From: Sterolibacterium sp.
Lineage (GTDB): Bacteria > Pseudomonadota > Gammaproteobacteria > Burkholderiales > Rhodocyclaceae
Direction: 5' to 3'
DNA: 39,117 nt
Assembly (NCBI GenBank): GCA_028713555.1
Contig: JAQTOA010000021.1
Coordinates: 1 to 39,117, forward strand
Part shown: one piece after another, positions 20,232-27,931 of the stretch
How the letters are laid out: every line of letters begins with the position of its first letter
Position numbering within the stretch: position 1 is the stretch's first letter
Position numbers and translations under genes: made by a program
The notes under the pieces: generated by a model
The model's database searches: none
Told to the model about the DNA's origin: nothing
What the model saw: only the letters and a program-made list of their open reading frames with translations

Positions 20232-20258
20232 CAGGTATTCCCCCCTAAGGAAATCCCC

Positions 20259-20750
20259 ATGATCAAACTCCATACCAACCGCGGCATCATCGGTATCGAA
20301 GTCGACGCCGAAAAGGCGCCGGAATCAGCCAAGAATTTTCTTGCCTATGTCGAAGCCGGCCATTACGACAACACCATTTTCCATCGCATCATCGACGGCT
20401 TCATGATCCAGGGTGGTGGCTTCGAACCCGGGATGCAGCAGAAGCCTTGCAATGCGCCGATCAAGAACGAGGCCGATAACGGCCTCAAGAACCTGCGCTA
20501 CACCGTTGCCATGGCGCGAACCAACGATCCGCATTCGGCCACCGCGCAATTCTTCATCAACGTTGCCGACAACGCCTTCCTCGATTTCACGGCGCCGACC
20601 GGCAACGGCTGGGGTTATTGCGTGTTCGGCAAGGTGGTTGAAGGCACCGGGGTGGTGGACGAAATTCGCAAGGTCAAGACCGGCAGCCAGGGTTTCCACA
20701 AGGACGTTCCCGTCGAGGACGTGATTGTCGAGCGCGCGGAACTCTGCTGA
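20259..20750 (+). CDS. ppiB: cytosolic peptidyl-prolyl isomerase, cyclophilin B type
   Basis: The 163-aa cyclophilin lacks a signal peptide ([20 protein letters not shown]), so it acts in the cytosol. It carries the complete core [40 protein letters not shown] and [21 protein letters not shown] good ribosome site (AAGGAAAT) precedes the ATG. The length is that of E. coli PpiB (164). It sits between ppiA and lpxH; lpxH begins 9 nt after its stop, suggesting one transcript. Confidence 0.95.
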   Translation: MIKLHTNRGIIGIEVDAEKAPESAKNFLAYVEAGHYDNTIFHRIIDGFMIQGGGFEPGMQQKPCNAPIKNEADNGLKNLRYTVAMARTNDPHSATAQFFINVADNAFLDFTAPTGNGWGYCVFGKVVEGTGVVDEIRKVKTGSQGFHKDVPVEDVIVERAELC

Positions 20751-20759
20751 GAGCCGGGC

Positions 20760-21491
20760 ATGTCGGCCACGTTGTTCGTTTCCGACCTGCACCTGTGCTC
20801 GACACGGCCGGCGATAGCCCGGCTGTTCCTGGATTTTCTGGCGCGCCACGCCAAGCAGGCCGATGCGCTTTACATCCTTGGCGACCTGTTCGAATACTGG
20901 GCCGGTGACGACGACCTGGCCGAGCCTTTCAATGCGCGAATCTGCTCGGCAATCCATGAACTGGCAGAAAGCGGCACGCAGGTCTTCTTTCTGCCCGGCA
21001 ACCGCGACTTTCTTGCCGATGCGGATTTCGCTCGCGTCAGCGGCGCCAATCTGCTGACTGAACCGCACCGTGCCGAGATCGGCGGCATAGCCACGTTGTT
21101 GCTGCATGGCGACACGCTGTGCAGCGACGACAGCGCCTATCAGGAATTCCGTTGCAAGATACGCTCCGTTGCGTGGCGCAGCGGTTTTCTGGCTCAACCG
21201 CTGGCCGAACGCAAGTCGCAGATCGAGGCGTTGCGGCAGCTCAGCGAACGCGAGAAGCGGATCAAGTCCGCCGCCAGCATGGACGTCAATGCCGATGCTG
21301 TAGCCGCAGCCATGCGCAGCCACGGCTATCCGCGCCTGATCCACGGACATACTCACCGCCTGGCACACCATGAGCAGATTGTCGATGGCCGCACCTGCGA
21401 ACGCTGGGTGCTCGGCGACTGGTATGACAGCGGCAACTACCTGCTCTGCGACCGAAGCGGCTGCCGCTTCGTGATGTTGCCCGCCGCCTGA
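20760..21491 (+). CDS. lpxH: UDP-2,3-diacylglucosamine diphosphatase
   Basis: Lipid A pathway enzyme that hydrolyses UDP-2,3-diacylglucosamine to lipid X and UMP, peripheral to the inner membrane. The 243-aa product shows all metallophosphoesterase motifs: SDLHLC at the start, GDLFEYWAGDDD, GNRDFLAD, LLHGDTLCSDD and HGHTHRLAHH. These supply the di-manganese ligands. Length is as in E. coli (240). Start codon 9 nt after ppiB; it converges on the HAD gene with a short inverted repeat between. Confidence 0.96.
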   Translation: MSATLFVSDLHLCSTRPAIARLFLDFLARHAKQADALYILGDLFEYWAGDDDLAEPFNARICSAIHELAESGTQVFFLPGNRDFLADADFARVSGANLLTEPHRAEIGGIATLLLHGDTLCSDDSAYQEFRCKIRSVAWRSGFLAQPLAERKSQIEALRQLSEREKRIKSAASMDVNADAVAAAMRSHGYPRLIHGHTHRLAHHEQIVDGRTCERWVLGDWYDSGNYLLCDRSGCRFVMLPAA

Positions 21492-21500
21492 AGGCGTTTC

Positions 21501-21520
21501 AGCCGGCGGACTTCCCGGCT
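21501..21520. terminator. inverted repeat between lpxH and the HAD gene
   Basis: AGCCGG (21501-21506) and CCGGCT (21515-21520) are complementary around 8 nt, between two convergent stops (21491 and 21520). A short bidirectional terminator is plausible, but there is no T-run. Confidence 0.3.
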
Positions 21521-22188
21521 CAACGCAGGCTGATGATCGGCCAACCCGACTTGCCAGCATGCGCACGCAAGGTGTCGTCCGGATCGACCGCCACCGGATC
21601 GCTGACCAGCGACAGCAGCGGCAGGTCATTGAGCGAATCGCTGTAAAAATAGCTGCGCGCAAAGCCGCCCCGCCACAAGCCCAGGGATTCCAGCCAGCCT
21701 TCGACACGGGTGATCTTGCCTTCACGAAAGGCCGGTAAACCGCGCGGTTTACCGGTATAGCGGCCGGTGCCGGGATCCTGTGCCGGAATCGTCGCGATCA
21801 AATGGGGGATGCCGAATTCGCGGGCGATCGGGCCGGTGACAAAACTGTTGGTGGCGGTGACCATGGCCGTCAGGTCGCCCGCATCCTGATGTTTTTGTAC
21901 CAGCACCCGCGCTGCCACACCGATCATCGGCCGAATGCGCAGGCGCATAAAATCGGCGTGCCAGGCATCGAGCTCGGCGCGTTCATGGCGGGTCAGCGGC
22001 AACAGCTGGAAATCCAGGAAGGCATGGATGTCAAGCGTCCCCGCTTTGTATTGCTCGTAAAACTCCTGATTTTTCGCTTCCTGCAATTCGCGGTCGAGTA
22101 CGCCCTTATCGATCAGGAATTGCGCCCATTCGAAGTCGCTGTCGCCGGAAAGCAGAGTGTTATCAAGATCAAAAAGCGCCAAGTCCAT
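21520..22188 (-). CDS. HAD-superfamily phosphatase, subfamily IB (SerB-like)
   Basis: The ATG at 22188 gives 222 aa starting MDLALFDLDNTLLSGDSDFE, motif I (DxDxT) with both catalytic aspartates. MVTATNSFVTGPIAREFGIP is motif II, and YFYSDSLNDLPLLSLVSDPV is motif IV. The cap insertion and VEGW-type segment match HAD-IB enzymes annotated as phosphoserine or histidinol phosphatases; the substrate cannot be assigned. A GTG at 22200 would overlap the end of hda by 8 nt and add 4 residues. It lies just downstream of hda, a conserved betaproteobacterial pairing. Confidence 0.9.
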   Translation of the reverse strand: MDLALFDLDNTLLSGDSDFEWAQFLIDKGVLDRELQEAKNQEFYEQYKAGTLDIHAFLDFQLLPLTRHERAELDAWHADFMRLRIRPMIGVAARVLVQKHQDAGDLTAMVTATNSFVTGPIAREFGIPHLIATIPAQDPGTGRYTGKPRGLPAFREGKITRVEGWLESLGLWRGGFARSYFYSDSLNDLPLLSLVSDPVAVDPDDTLRAHAGKSGWPIISLR

Positions 22189-22192
22189 AGGT

Positions 22193-22885
22193 TTACTCAC
22201 TGAATTGCAAAGCGGTCTGGAGTATTTCGCGCAGCAACGGCAGGGTCACCGAACGATGCTGTTCCAGCGAGATACGATCAAGGGCATTCAGAACTGCCAG
22301 CAGGGAGGGCAAGTCACGCCGTCCGTGGCGCAGCAAATAGTCGATCAGGCTGTCGTCAAGCTGCATGCCGCAGTTCGTTCCATGTTGGCGCAAGGCGGCG
22401 GCCTTCTCCTCGTCGCTGAGCGGCTGCACTTCGTAGATCAGCGCGCTGCCGATGCGCGTGCGCAGATCTTCGCGAAGCGCGGGTTTCAGGTGCAGCGGTG
22501 GCTGCGGCCCTGACAGCAGCAGCGCCAGACCAATCAGGCGCGCGGCATTGAAAGTGCGAAACAGCGTAATTTGCGCAGCCATGCTCAAAGCATCGACGTC
22601 GTCGATGATCACCAGACTGTTGGGAGCCGGCGCTAGATGATCGCCCAGTTTTGTCCCCTCGATAAAGCACACCGGTCGCCCGTGCGCCTGCGCCTCCTCC
22701 AGCGTACCGTGCAACAGATGGCTGCGGCCGCTGCCGGGGGGACCCCACAGATAGATCTGGTCGAATACGCCGAGGTTTGACAAGGCGCCAAGGCGTGCGA
22801 CCAGTTCGGCATTCTTTCCGACAACAAAGTTGTCGAGTCGAGGAGATTGTTCTGGACGAAGATCGAGAAGCAGTTGCTGGTACAT
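22193..22885 (-). CDS. hda: DnaA regulatory inactivator Hda
   Basis: AAA+ protein that, with the sliding clamp, promotes hydrolysis of DnaA-ATP and limits replication initiation. The ATG at 22885 gives 230 aa, starting MYQQLLLDLRPEQSPRLDNF. It includes the short clamp-binding QLLLDL-type motif and the DnaA-like Walker A region WGPPGSGRSHLLHG, where Arg replaces the usual Lys; the same change occurs in E. coli Hda. Walker B is SLVIIDDVDAL, and the sensor II-side helix is QLDDSLIDYLLRHGRRDLPS. It lies 4 nt after the AI-2E permease gene. Confidence 0.93.
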   Translation of the reverse strand: MYQQLLLDLRPEQSPRLDNFVVGKNAELVARLGALSNLGVFDQIYLWGPPGSGRSHLLHGTLEEAQAHGRPVCFIEGTKLGDHLAPAPNSLVIIDDVDALSMAAQITLFRTFNAARLIGLALLLSGPQPPLHLKPALREDLRTRIGSALIYEVQPLSDEEKAAALRQHGTNCGMQLDDSLIDYLLRHGRRDLPSLLAVLNALDRISLEQHRSVTLPLLREILQTALQFSE

Positions 22886-22889
22886 TAAG

Positions 22890-23954
22890 TTAGCCTTGAT
22901 AAAAGCGGCTGGCCAGATAGAGCGTGCTGACTTCGCGCAAACCCACCAGCAGCGCGGCAGAGACCGGCAGGGCGAGCAGCACACCAACGAAACCGAACAA
23001 TTGGCCGAAGGCGAGCAAGGCGAAGATCACTGCCAAGGGGTGCAAACCGATCCGTTTGCCGACCAGCCACGGCGTCAAAATGAAACTTTCCAGTGCCTGA
23101 CCGAAGCCATATACTGCTAGTAGGCCGAAAATCGGTCCCGTCCCGGCAAACTGCAGAATCGCCACCAATAAGGCCAGCGTCAAGCCGCTGGCATACCCCA
23201 AGTAAGGAACGAACACCAGCAGACCGGTCAGCATGCCCACCGGCAGGGCGAAGCTAATGCCCGCCAGCCACAGGCCGATACAGTAATAGGCCGCCAGGAT
23301 CAGCATCACGGAAATTTGGCCACGCAGGAACTCGGCCAGCACGGCATTGATTTCGTGCACGATCTGCAGCGTCTTGGCATGCCAGGGGCGCGGGATGGCG
23401 TTACCCAGGCGGGTCAGAAGAAGCTTCCAGTCATTCAGCAGATAGAACATCACCACCGGCGCCAGGAACAGGTTGGCGACGATGCCGAACAACGCGACGC
23501 CGCCGATCTTCAGCGACTCATACAATTTCTGCGCAATCAACCGGGTGCTGTCGCGGTTGTCTGCAAGGAGCTTGGAGAAGGAGGCCGGATCGAGCCTGAA
23601 CTGGATACCGAAGCGTTCCTGGAGCCAGGGCATCAACTGTTCGTTGAGCAGGGCGATGCCGGTGGGAAGGCGTGCCATCAGTTGCTGCGCTTCTTCAGTC
23701 AGCAGCGGCAGTAAAATCAACAGCAGCGCCGCGAAGACAGTGGCAAGCAGCAACATCACCAGCAACACGCCGATGAAGTGGGGAATGCGATGCTTTTCCA
23801 GCCATTCCACGAGCGGCGCGCAGATATAAGCGAGGATGCCGGCAATCAGGAAGGGCGAAAGGATAGGGCCGAGCAAAAACAGCAGCCACAGCAGGGCAAG
23901 TCCGGACAGGCTCCAGATCAGGGTTTGCAGGCGGTCGGCGCGGTCGATGGTCAT
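22890..23954 (-). CDS. AI-2E-family (PerM-like) membrane permease
   Basis: The 354-aa inner-membrane protein has about eight hydrophobic segments: three near the N-terminus, a soluble central stretch at about residues 80-150 (LMARLPTGIALLNEQLMPWL), then five more. The conserved tail includes LVFVPYLGYASGLTLALLVA and PWLVGKRIGLHPLAVIFALL, signatures of the family. Family members include autoinducer-2 exporters and Na+/H+ antiporter-like proteins, so the cargo is unknown. It is the first gene of a probable operon with hda and the HAD gene, divergent from purM. Confidence 0.9.
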   Translation of the reverse strand: MTIDRADRLQTLIWSLSGLALLWLLFLLGPILSPFLIAGILAYICAPLVEWLEKHRIPHFIGVLLVMLLLATVFAALLLILLPLLTEEAQQLMARLPTGIALLNEQLMPWLQERFGIQFRLDPASFSKLLADNRDSTRLIAQKLYESLKIGGVALFGIVANLFLAPVVMFYLLNDWKLLLTRLGNAIPRPWHAKTLQIVHEINAVLAEFLRGQISVMLILAAYYCIGLWLAGISFALPVGMLTGLLVFVPYLGYASGLTLALLVAILQFAGTGPIFGLLAVYGFGQALESFILTPWLVGKRIGLHPLAVIFALLAFGQLFGFVGVLLALPVSAALLVGLREVSTLYLASRFYQG

Positions 23955-24011
23955 TTCCGGTAGAATTCTCGATAAGACGACACTTTAGCCGCCAGACCGC
24001 AGGAACTCAAC

Positions 24012-25064
24012 TTGACTTCACCTTCTTCCGCCCCCGCTTCGCCTCTTACCTATCGTGCTGCCGGCGTCGACATCGATGCCGGCGACGCACTGGTCGAGCG
24101 CATCAAGCCTTACGCCAAGCGCACCATGCGCTCCGAAGTGCTGGCCGGCATCGGCGGCTTCGGCGCGCTGTTCGAGATTACCAGGAAATACCGCGAGCCC
24201 GTCTTGGTCTCGGGGACAGATGGTGTCGGCACCAAGCTGAAGCTGGCGTTCCAATTCAATCGGCATGACACTATCGGCCAGGATCTGGTGGCGATGAGCG
24301 TCAACGACATTTTGGTGCAGGGCGCCGAGCCGCTGTTCTTTCTCGACTACTTTGCCTGCGGCAAGCTGGATGTCGACACCGCTGCCAAAGTCATCCAGGG
24401 CATTGCCTACGGCTGCGAACTGGCCGGTTGCGCCCTGATCGGCGGCGAGACCGCGGAAATGCCGGGAATGTACCCGGAGAATGAATACGATCTGGCCGGT
24501 TTTGCGGTCGGTGCCGTGGAAAAAACCCAGATCATCGACGGCAAACGGATTGCCCCCGGCGACTCGGTGCTCGGACTGGCTTCCAGCGGCGCTCATTCCA
24601 ATGGCTATTCGCTGATCCGCAAGATTATTGAGCAAACCGGCCCCGATCTGAATGCCGACTTCCATGGCCGTCCGCTGCTGGACGCCGTCATGGCGCCCAC
24701 CCGCATCTACGTCAAGCCGCTGCTGGCGCTCATGCAGTCATTGCCGGTCAAGGGCATGGCGCATATCACCGGCGGCGGCCTCACCGAGAACGTGCCGCGC
24801 ATCCTGCCCGAACACCTCAGCGCCACGCTGGATCGCAGCAAGTGGCTGTTGCCGCCCCTGTTCCAGTGGCTGCAAACTGCCGGCCAGGTGGCCGATGCCG
24901 AGATGCATCGGGTTTTCAACTGCGGCATCGGCATGGTGGTGGTGGTCGCTGCGGAACACGAACTGCAAGCCATCCAGCTGCTTCATGCCGCTGGCGAGAC
25001 CGTGTATGCCATCGGCCACATCGAAACACGCGGGAGCGGTCAAGCGCAAACCATCGTTGTTTGA
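24012..25064 (+). CDS. purM: phosphoribosylformylglycinamidine cyclo-ligase
   Basis: Fifth step of purine synthesis, forming AIR from FGAM with ATP. The start is TTG at 24012, supported by AGGA (24001-24004) and by homologues beginning just before [20 protein letters not shown]. The 350-aa product has [60 protein letters not shown] and [20 protein letters not shown], all hallmarks of the PurM fold. Length is close to E. coli PurM (345). Divergent from the AI-2E permease gene. Confidence 0.97.
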   Translation: MTSPSSAPASPLTYRAAGVDIDAGDALVERIKPYAKRTMRSEVLAGIGGFGALFEITRKYREPVLVSGTDGVGTKLKLAFQFNRHDTIGQDLVAMSVNDILVQGAEPLFFLDYFACGKLDVDTAAKVIQGIAYGCELAGCALIGGETAEMPGMYPENEYDLAGFAVGAVEKTQIIDGKRIAPGDSVLGLASSGAHSNGYSLIRKIIEQTGPDLNADFHGRPLLDAVMAPTRIYVKPLLALMQSLPVKGMAHITGGGLTENVPRILPEHLSATLDRSKWLLPPLFQWLQTAGQVADAEMHRVFNCGIGMVVVVAAEHELQAIQLLHAAGETVYAIGHIETRGSGQAQTIVV

Positions 25065-25081
25065 ATGGCCGTAAAGCGCGC

Positions 25082-25102
25082 GTTCGAAATCCGAATTCGA
25101 AC
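25082..25102. terminator. inverted repeat between purM and the DUF1993 gene
   Basis: GTTCGAA (25082-25088) and TTCGAAC (25096-25102) are perfect complements around 7 nt. They lie between two convergent genes (stops at 25064 and 25106) in a 41-bp gap, so a shared terminator is plausible. No T-run. Confidence 0.4.
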
Positions 25103-25105
25103 CGC

Positions 25106-25612
25106 CTACAAATTGCCTATGTAATCGCGCTTGCCGATTTCCACGCCGCTGTGCCGAAGGATGTTGTATGCGGTCACCACATGGAAATAGAAGTTTGGCC
25201 AGGCGAAACCGAGCAGGTAGGGCATGCCCTTGAACGCCATGTCATGACCGCCCAGCTTGAACGCTATTCCCCGATCCTCTGAGCCGTCGATCTGTCCGGC
25301 AGCGAAGGATTTTATGAAGGCGATGGTCTTGGCAAGGCGCGCCCGGAGTTCCTCGAAGCTGTTCTCGGTGTCCTCGTACTTGGGAACATCGACGCCGGCC
25401 AGACGGGCGACAGCGCCTTTGGCATGGTCGCTGGCAATCTGAACCTGTTTGAGCAGTGGAAACATGTCTGGAAACAGCCGGGCCGACAGCAACACGGCGG
25501 GGTCGATCTTCTTCGCGACTGCATGGGCTTGCGCCTTGGCGAGGATGGCATCCAGGTTGCACAGCATGCTGGCAAAGCGCGGGGCGCTTGCATCGTACAT
25601 CGATATGGTCAT
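25106..25612 (-). CDS. DUF1993 domain protein
   Basis: The 168-aa product begins MTISMYDASAPRFASMLCNL, the standard N-terminus of the DUF1993 family, whose fold is a DinB-like four-helix bundle. It continues LLSARLFPDMFPLLKQVQIA and ends near PYLLGFAWPNFYFHVVTAYN, then ILRHSGVEIGKRDYIG, a conserved block with candidate His ligands. It is a cytosolic protein without established function. The gene lies 60 nt downstream of the entericidin-like gene on the same strand. Confidence 0.9.
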   Translation of the reverse strand: MTISMYDASAPRFASMLCNLDAILAKAQAHAVAKKIDPAVLLSARLFPDMFPLLKQVQIASDHAKGAVARLAGVDVPKYEDTENSFEELRARLAKTIAFIKSFAAGQIDGSEDRGIAFKLGGHDMAFKGMPYLLGFAWPNFYFHVVTAYNILRHSGVEIGKRDYIGNL

Positions 25613-25672
25613 GGCTGAGTCTCCCGAAGATTGTATTTTGTCGTCGATAAGCGGGGATCGAAGCGCAACGAC

Positions 25673-25792
25673 TTATTTGGTCGCCCGTTGAATGGCCTCG
25701 CCGCCTTTCTCGATATCCTTGCCGATGCCCTGGAAAGTATTGCAGGCGCTGAGCAGCATGGCAGCCGCCAGCAGAATACAGGTATTGCGCAT
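25673..25792 (-). CDS. entericidin-like small lipoprotein
   Basis: The 39-aa product from the ATG at 25792 has a Shine-Dalgarno CGGAGAA in front. The signal MRNTCILLAAAMLLSAC has lipobox LSAC, then the mature NTFQGIGKDIEKGGEAIQRA. That mature segment is the hallmark of the EcnA/EcnB family. In E. coli the pair is linked to stationary-phase lysis as toxin and antidote; only one member is present here, so the same role cannot be assumed. It is too short to be predicted by default in some pipelines. Confidence 0.88.
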   Translation of the reverse strand: MRNTCILLAAAMLLSACNTFQGIGKDIEKGGEAIQRATK

Positions 25793-26035
25793 GATGGGTT
25801 CTCCGTGTATTGATCGACACTTTATCGTCATTAATCTGCCGCGCCGCAAGGCGATCAGAAATTGGCAGACAGACGGGTGATTATTGCATATTTGGTGCGA
25901 TTCACTGCCTGCCGACCCCAATACGACTGGGGATTACTTGATGTGGTAAAGTCAGAACACACTCTCAACTTGCAGAAGTGGGATCCCGCGCCAAATCCGG
26001 ATCGGGGGATCATGGTCAGAACAGGAAATCCCAGA

Positions 26036-26833
26036 ATGGCAGCTTCTTTTCAACGCGTCTTGCCTCTTGAAGGCGGGTGTAATTTTCGTGACCTCGGCGG
26101 CTACCGAACAAGCGACGGTCTCGGAATTCGCCAAGGAGCGCTTTTTCGTTCCGGTGTGATGAGCTACTTTACGCCCAACGACCACCCTCAACTAACTGGT
26201 CTTGAGCTTCGTACCATCTGCGATTTGCGTCGCGCAGATGAGCGAAAGAAGGAACCAACGCGTTGGCCCACGGAGACACAAGTGATTTCGTGGGACGAAG
26301 AGCAGCCGCAGGTCACCCAACTTCAGAAGGAAGCGCTTCGGGAGAAATCCACCGATGGGGAGGGTACCCGGAACCTGATGATCGATGCCTACCGAAGCAT
26401 GCCACGCTGGCTGCAAACTCAGCTGCAAGACATATTGAGGCGAATGGCCGAGGGCGAAGTGCCCTTGCTATTCCATTGCGCTGCGGGCAAGGATCGCACA
26501 GGCTTCTCTGCCGCCATAGTGCTTCATACCCTGGGCGTACCCAGAGAGACCATTTTCGATGATTATGAGTTTACCAACCAGGCAGTCGACCTTAAAATGT
26601 TTATGCTCAAGCATCGGCGAGCAACCCTCGGCCTAACGGACGGAGAGCATCCGCTCGAAACTATGGCGGATGGTGTTCGGGATGCTCTGCTTACCGCAGA
26701 TCGGTCCTATTTATCTGCGGCGTTTGAACAGATCGAGAAAGACCACGACTCGATCGACAACTATGTGCGCGACATTTTATGTGTCGGCGATAAGGTGATT
26801 GAAAAACTTCGCAACGCACTGCTTACTGACTAA
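26036..26833 (+). CDS. tyrosine/dual-specificity phosphatase-like protein
   Basis: The ATG at 26036 (preceded by AGGA) gives 265 aa beginning MAASFQRVLPLEGGCNFRDL. The segment FRDLGGYRTSDGLGIRQGAL and FRSG, followed by the P-loop HCAAGKDRTG (Cys near residue 148, the HCX5R signature), define the tyrosine-phosphatase-like family of LipA/IphP type (Y_phosphatase3). In-frame starts at 26012 and 25862 exist; 26012 has a GGGGGA box but homologues usually begin at the VLPLEGG block. No signal peptide is seen. Substrate unknown: protein phosphotyrosine or phosphoinositide are possible. Confidence 0.88.
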   Translation: MAASFQRVLPLEGGCNFRDLGGYRTSDGLGIRQGALFRSGVMSYFTPNDHPQLTGLELRTICDLRRADERKKEPTRWPTETQVISWDEEQPQVTQLQKEALREKSTDGEGTRNLMIDAYRSMPRWLQTQLQDILRRMAEGEVPLLFHCAAGKDRTGFSAAIVLHTLGVPRETIFDDYEFTNQAVDLKMFMLKHRRATLGLTDGEHPLETMADGVRDALLTADRSYLSAAFEQIEKDHDSIDNYVRDILCVGDKVIEKLRNALLTD

Positions 26834-26857
26834 CCCGCATCCGAGTGGATATCGATT

Positions 26858-27931
26858 TCAGGAAGCGGACGCGCGAATAAATTCCTCCACACGCTTGAGC
26901 GCCCGGCCGCTGCTTTCGCTCTCCAGCGGATCGAATGGTTCAATCCCAGGCATGCTGCGCAGCCAGGTCAATTGGCGCTTGGCGAATTGGCGCGTGGCGA
27001 ACACGCCTCGATCGGGCAATTCGCTGCGCGGCAATCTGCCCTCCAGCATCTCCCACACCTGGCGATAACCGACGCAGCGCATCGAAGGCGTTCCGGCGTC
27101 GAGCCGGTACTTGCGCCGCAAGCTTTCGACTTCCTCCACCAACCCGGCCGCCAGCATTTCCGCAAAACGCGCGGCAATGCGCTGGTGCAGGATGGCGCGA
27201 TCTTGCGGTACCAGCGCCAGCGCCAGCACGCGATAAGGCAAATGCGCCGCACTCTGGGCGGCAAACAACACGTCAAGCGGCTTGCCGCTTAAACGAACAA
27301 TTTCCAAAGCGCGCTGGATGCGCTGGGCATCGGTTGGCTGCAAGCGCGCTGCGGTAACCGGATCGAGGCGCGCCAGTTCGGCATGCAACGCCGGCCAGCC
27401 GTGCGTCGCCGCGGCGGCATCGATCTCGGCGCGCAGCGGTGCATCGGCTGGCGGCAGATTGGCCAGACCTTCGCGTAGCGCCTTGAAATACAGCATAGTG
27501 CCGCCGACCAGCAGCGGCACACGACCACTGGCTGCGATAGCTGTCATCTCGCATAGCGCATCGTCACGGAAGCGCGCCGCCGAGTAACGTTCTTCGGGTG
27601 TGATCAAGTCGATCAAGCGGTGTGGAAAGCGTGCCAGCGTTGTCGCGTCCGGCTTGGCGGTGCCGATGTCCATATCCCGGAAGACTTGCGCCGAATCGAC
27701 ACTGATGATGTCGACCGGGAATCGCTCGGCCAGTTTGAGCGCCAGGTCGGTCTTGCCGCTGGCGGTGGGGCCAAGGATGAGAATAGCCGGCGGTAGCCGG
27801 CTATTCTCATCCTTGGCCCTTGGGAACCCAAGGGTTCCCAGGGGAGTATTGGACGACCCACCCCCCGGCCCCCGCCCCGCGGGCGGGGGTGACTGGTTTG
27901 CGCCCTGCGGGCGGGAAGCGGAGGCGACCAC
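26858..27931 (-). CDS. miaA: tRNA dimethylallyltransferase with displaced start
   Basis: MiaA adds the dimethylallyl group to A37 of tRNAs reading UNN codons. The core has P-loop [48 protein letters not shown] and [13 protein letters not shown]. The family normally has about 315 residues with the P-loop at about 10-25. Here no ATG or TTG, and no GTG nearer than 27931, is in frame upstream of LPPAILILG. The first plausible start is GTG at 27931, overlapping the mutL stop (TAGTG). That gives 357 aa with a P-loop at residue 54 and about 42 low-complexity residues added. The added codons come from palindromic DNA (see 27768-27913). No strong ribosome site precedes this GTG. Confidence 0.85.
   Translation of the reverse strand: MVASASRPQGANQSPPPAGRGPGGGSSNTPLGTLGFPRAKDENSRLPPAILILGPTASGKTDLALKLAERFPVDIISVDSAQVFRDMDIGTAKPDATTLARFPHRLIDLITPEERYSAARFRDDALCEMTAIAASGRVPLLVGGTMLYFKALREGLANLPPADAPLRAEIDAAAATHGWPALHAELARLDPVTAARLQPTDAQRIQRALEIVRLSGKPLDVLFAAQSAAHLPYRVLALALVPQDRAILHQRIAARFAEMLAAGLVEEVESLRRKYRLDAGTPSMRCVGYRQVWEMLEGRLPRSELPDRGVFATRQFAKRQLTWLRSMPGIEPFDPLESESSGRALKRVEEFIRASAS
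27768..27819. repeat. 24-bp perfect inverted repeat copying the miaA 5' codons
   Basis: Bases 27768-27791 and 27796-27819 are exact reverse complements around a 4-nt loop (GGTA). The left arm is miaA coding sequence (the ILILG-P region on the minus strand); the right arm is an inverted copy lying upstream of it. In mRNA this forms a very stable 24-bp hairpin over the normal start region. Confidence 0.95.
27821..27913. repeat. three more tandem palindromes in the mutL-miaA junction
   Basis: TGGGAACCC (27821-27829) and GGGTTCCCA (27832-27840) pair around AA. CCCCCGCCC (27869-27877) and GGGCGGGGG (27881-27889) pair around CGC. CGCCC (27901-27905) and GGGCG (27909-27913) pair around TGC. Together with the 24-bp repeat they fill the 160 bp between the miaA core and mutL with self-complementary DNA, like an inserted intergenic repeat element. 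Confidence 0.8.

Noticed and set aside
20325..21725. 466-codon minus-strand frame across ppiB and lpxH
   Set aside because: Opposes three well-supported genes and has no family signature.
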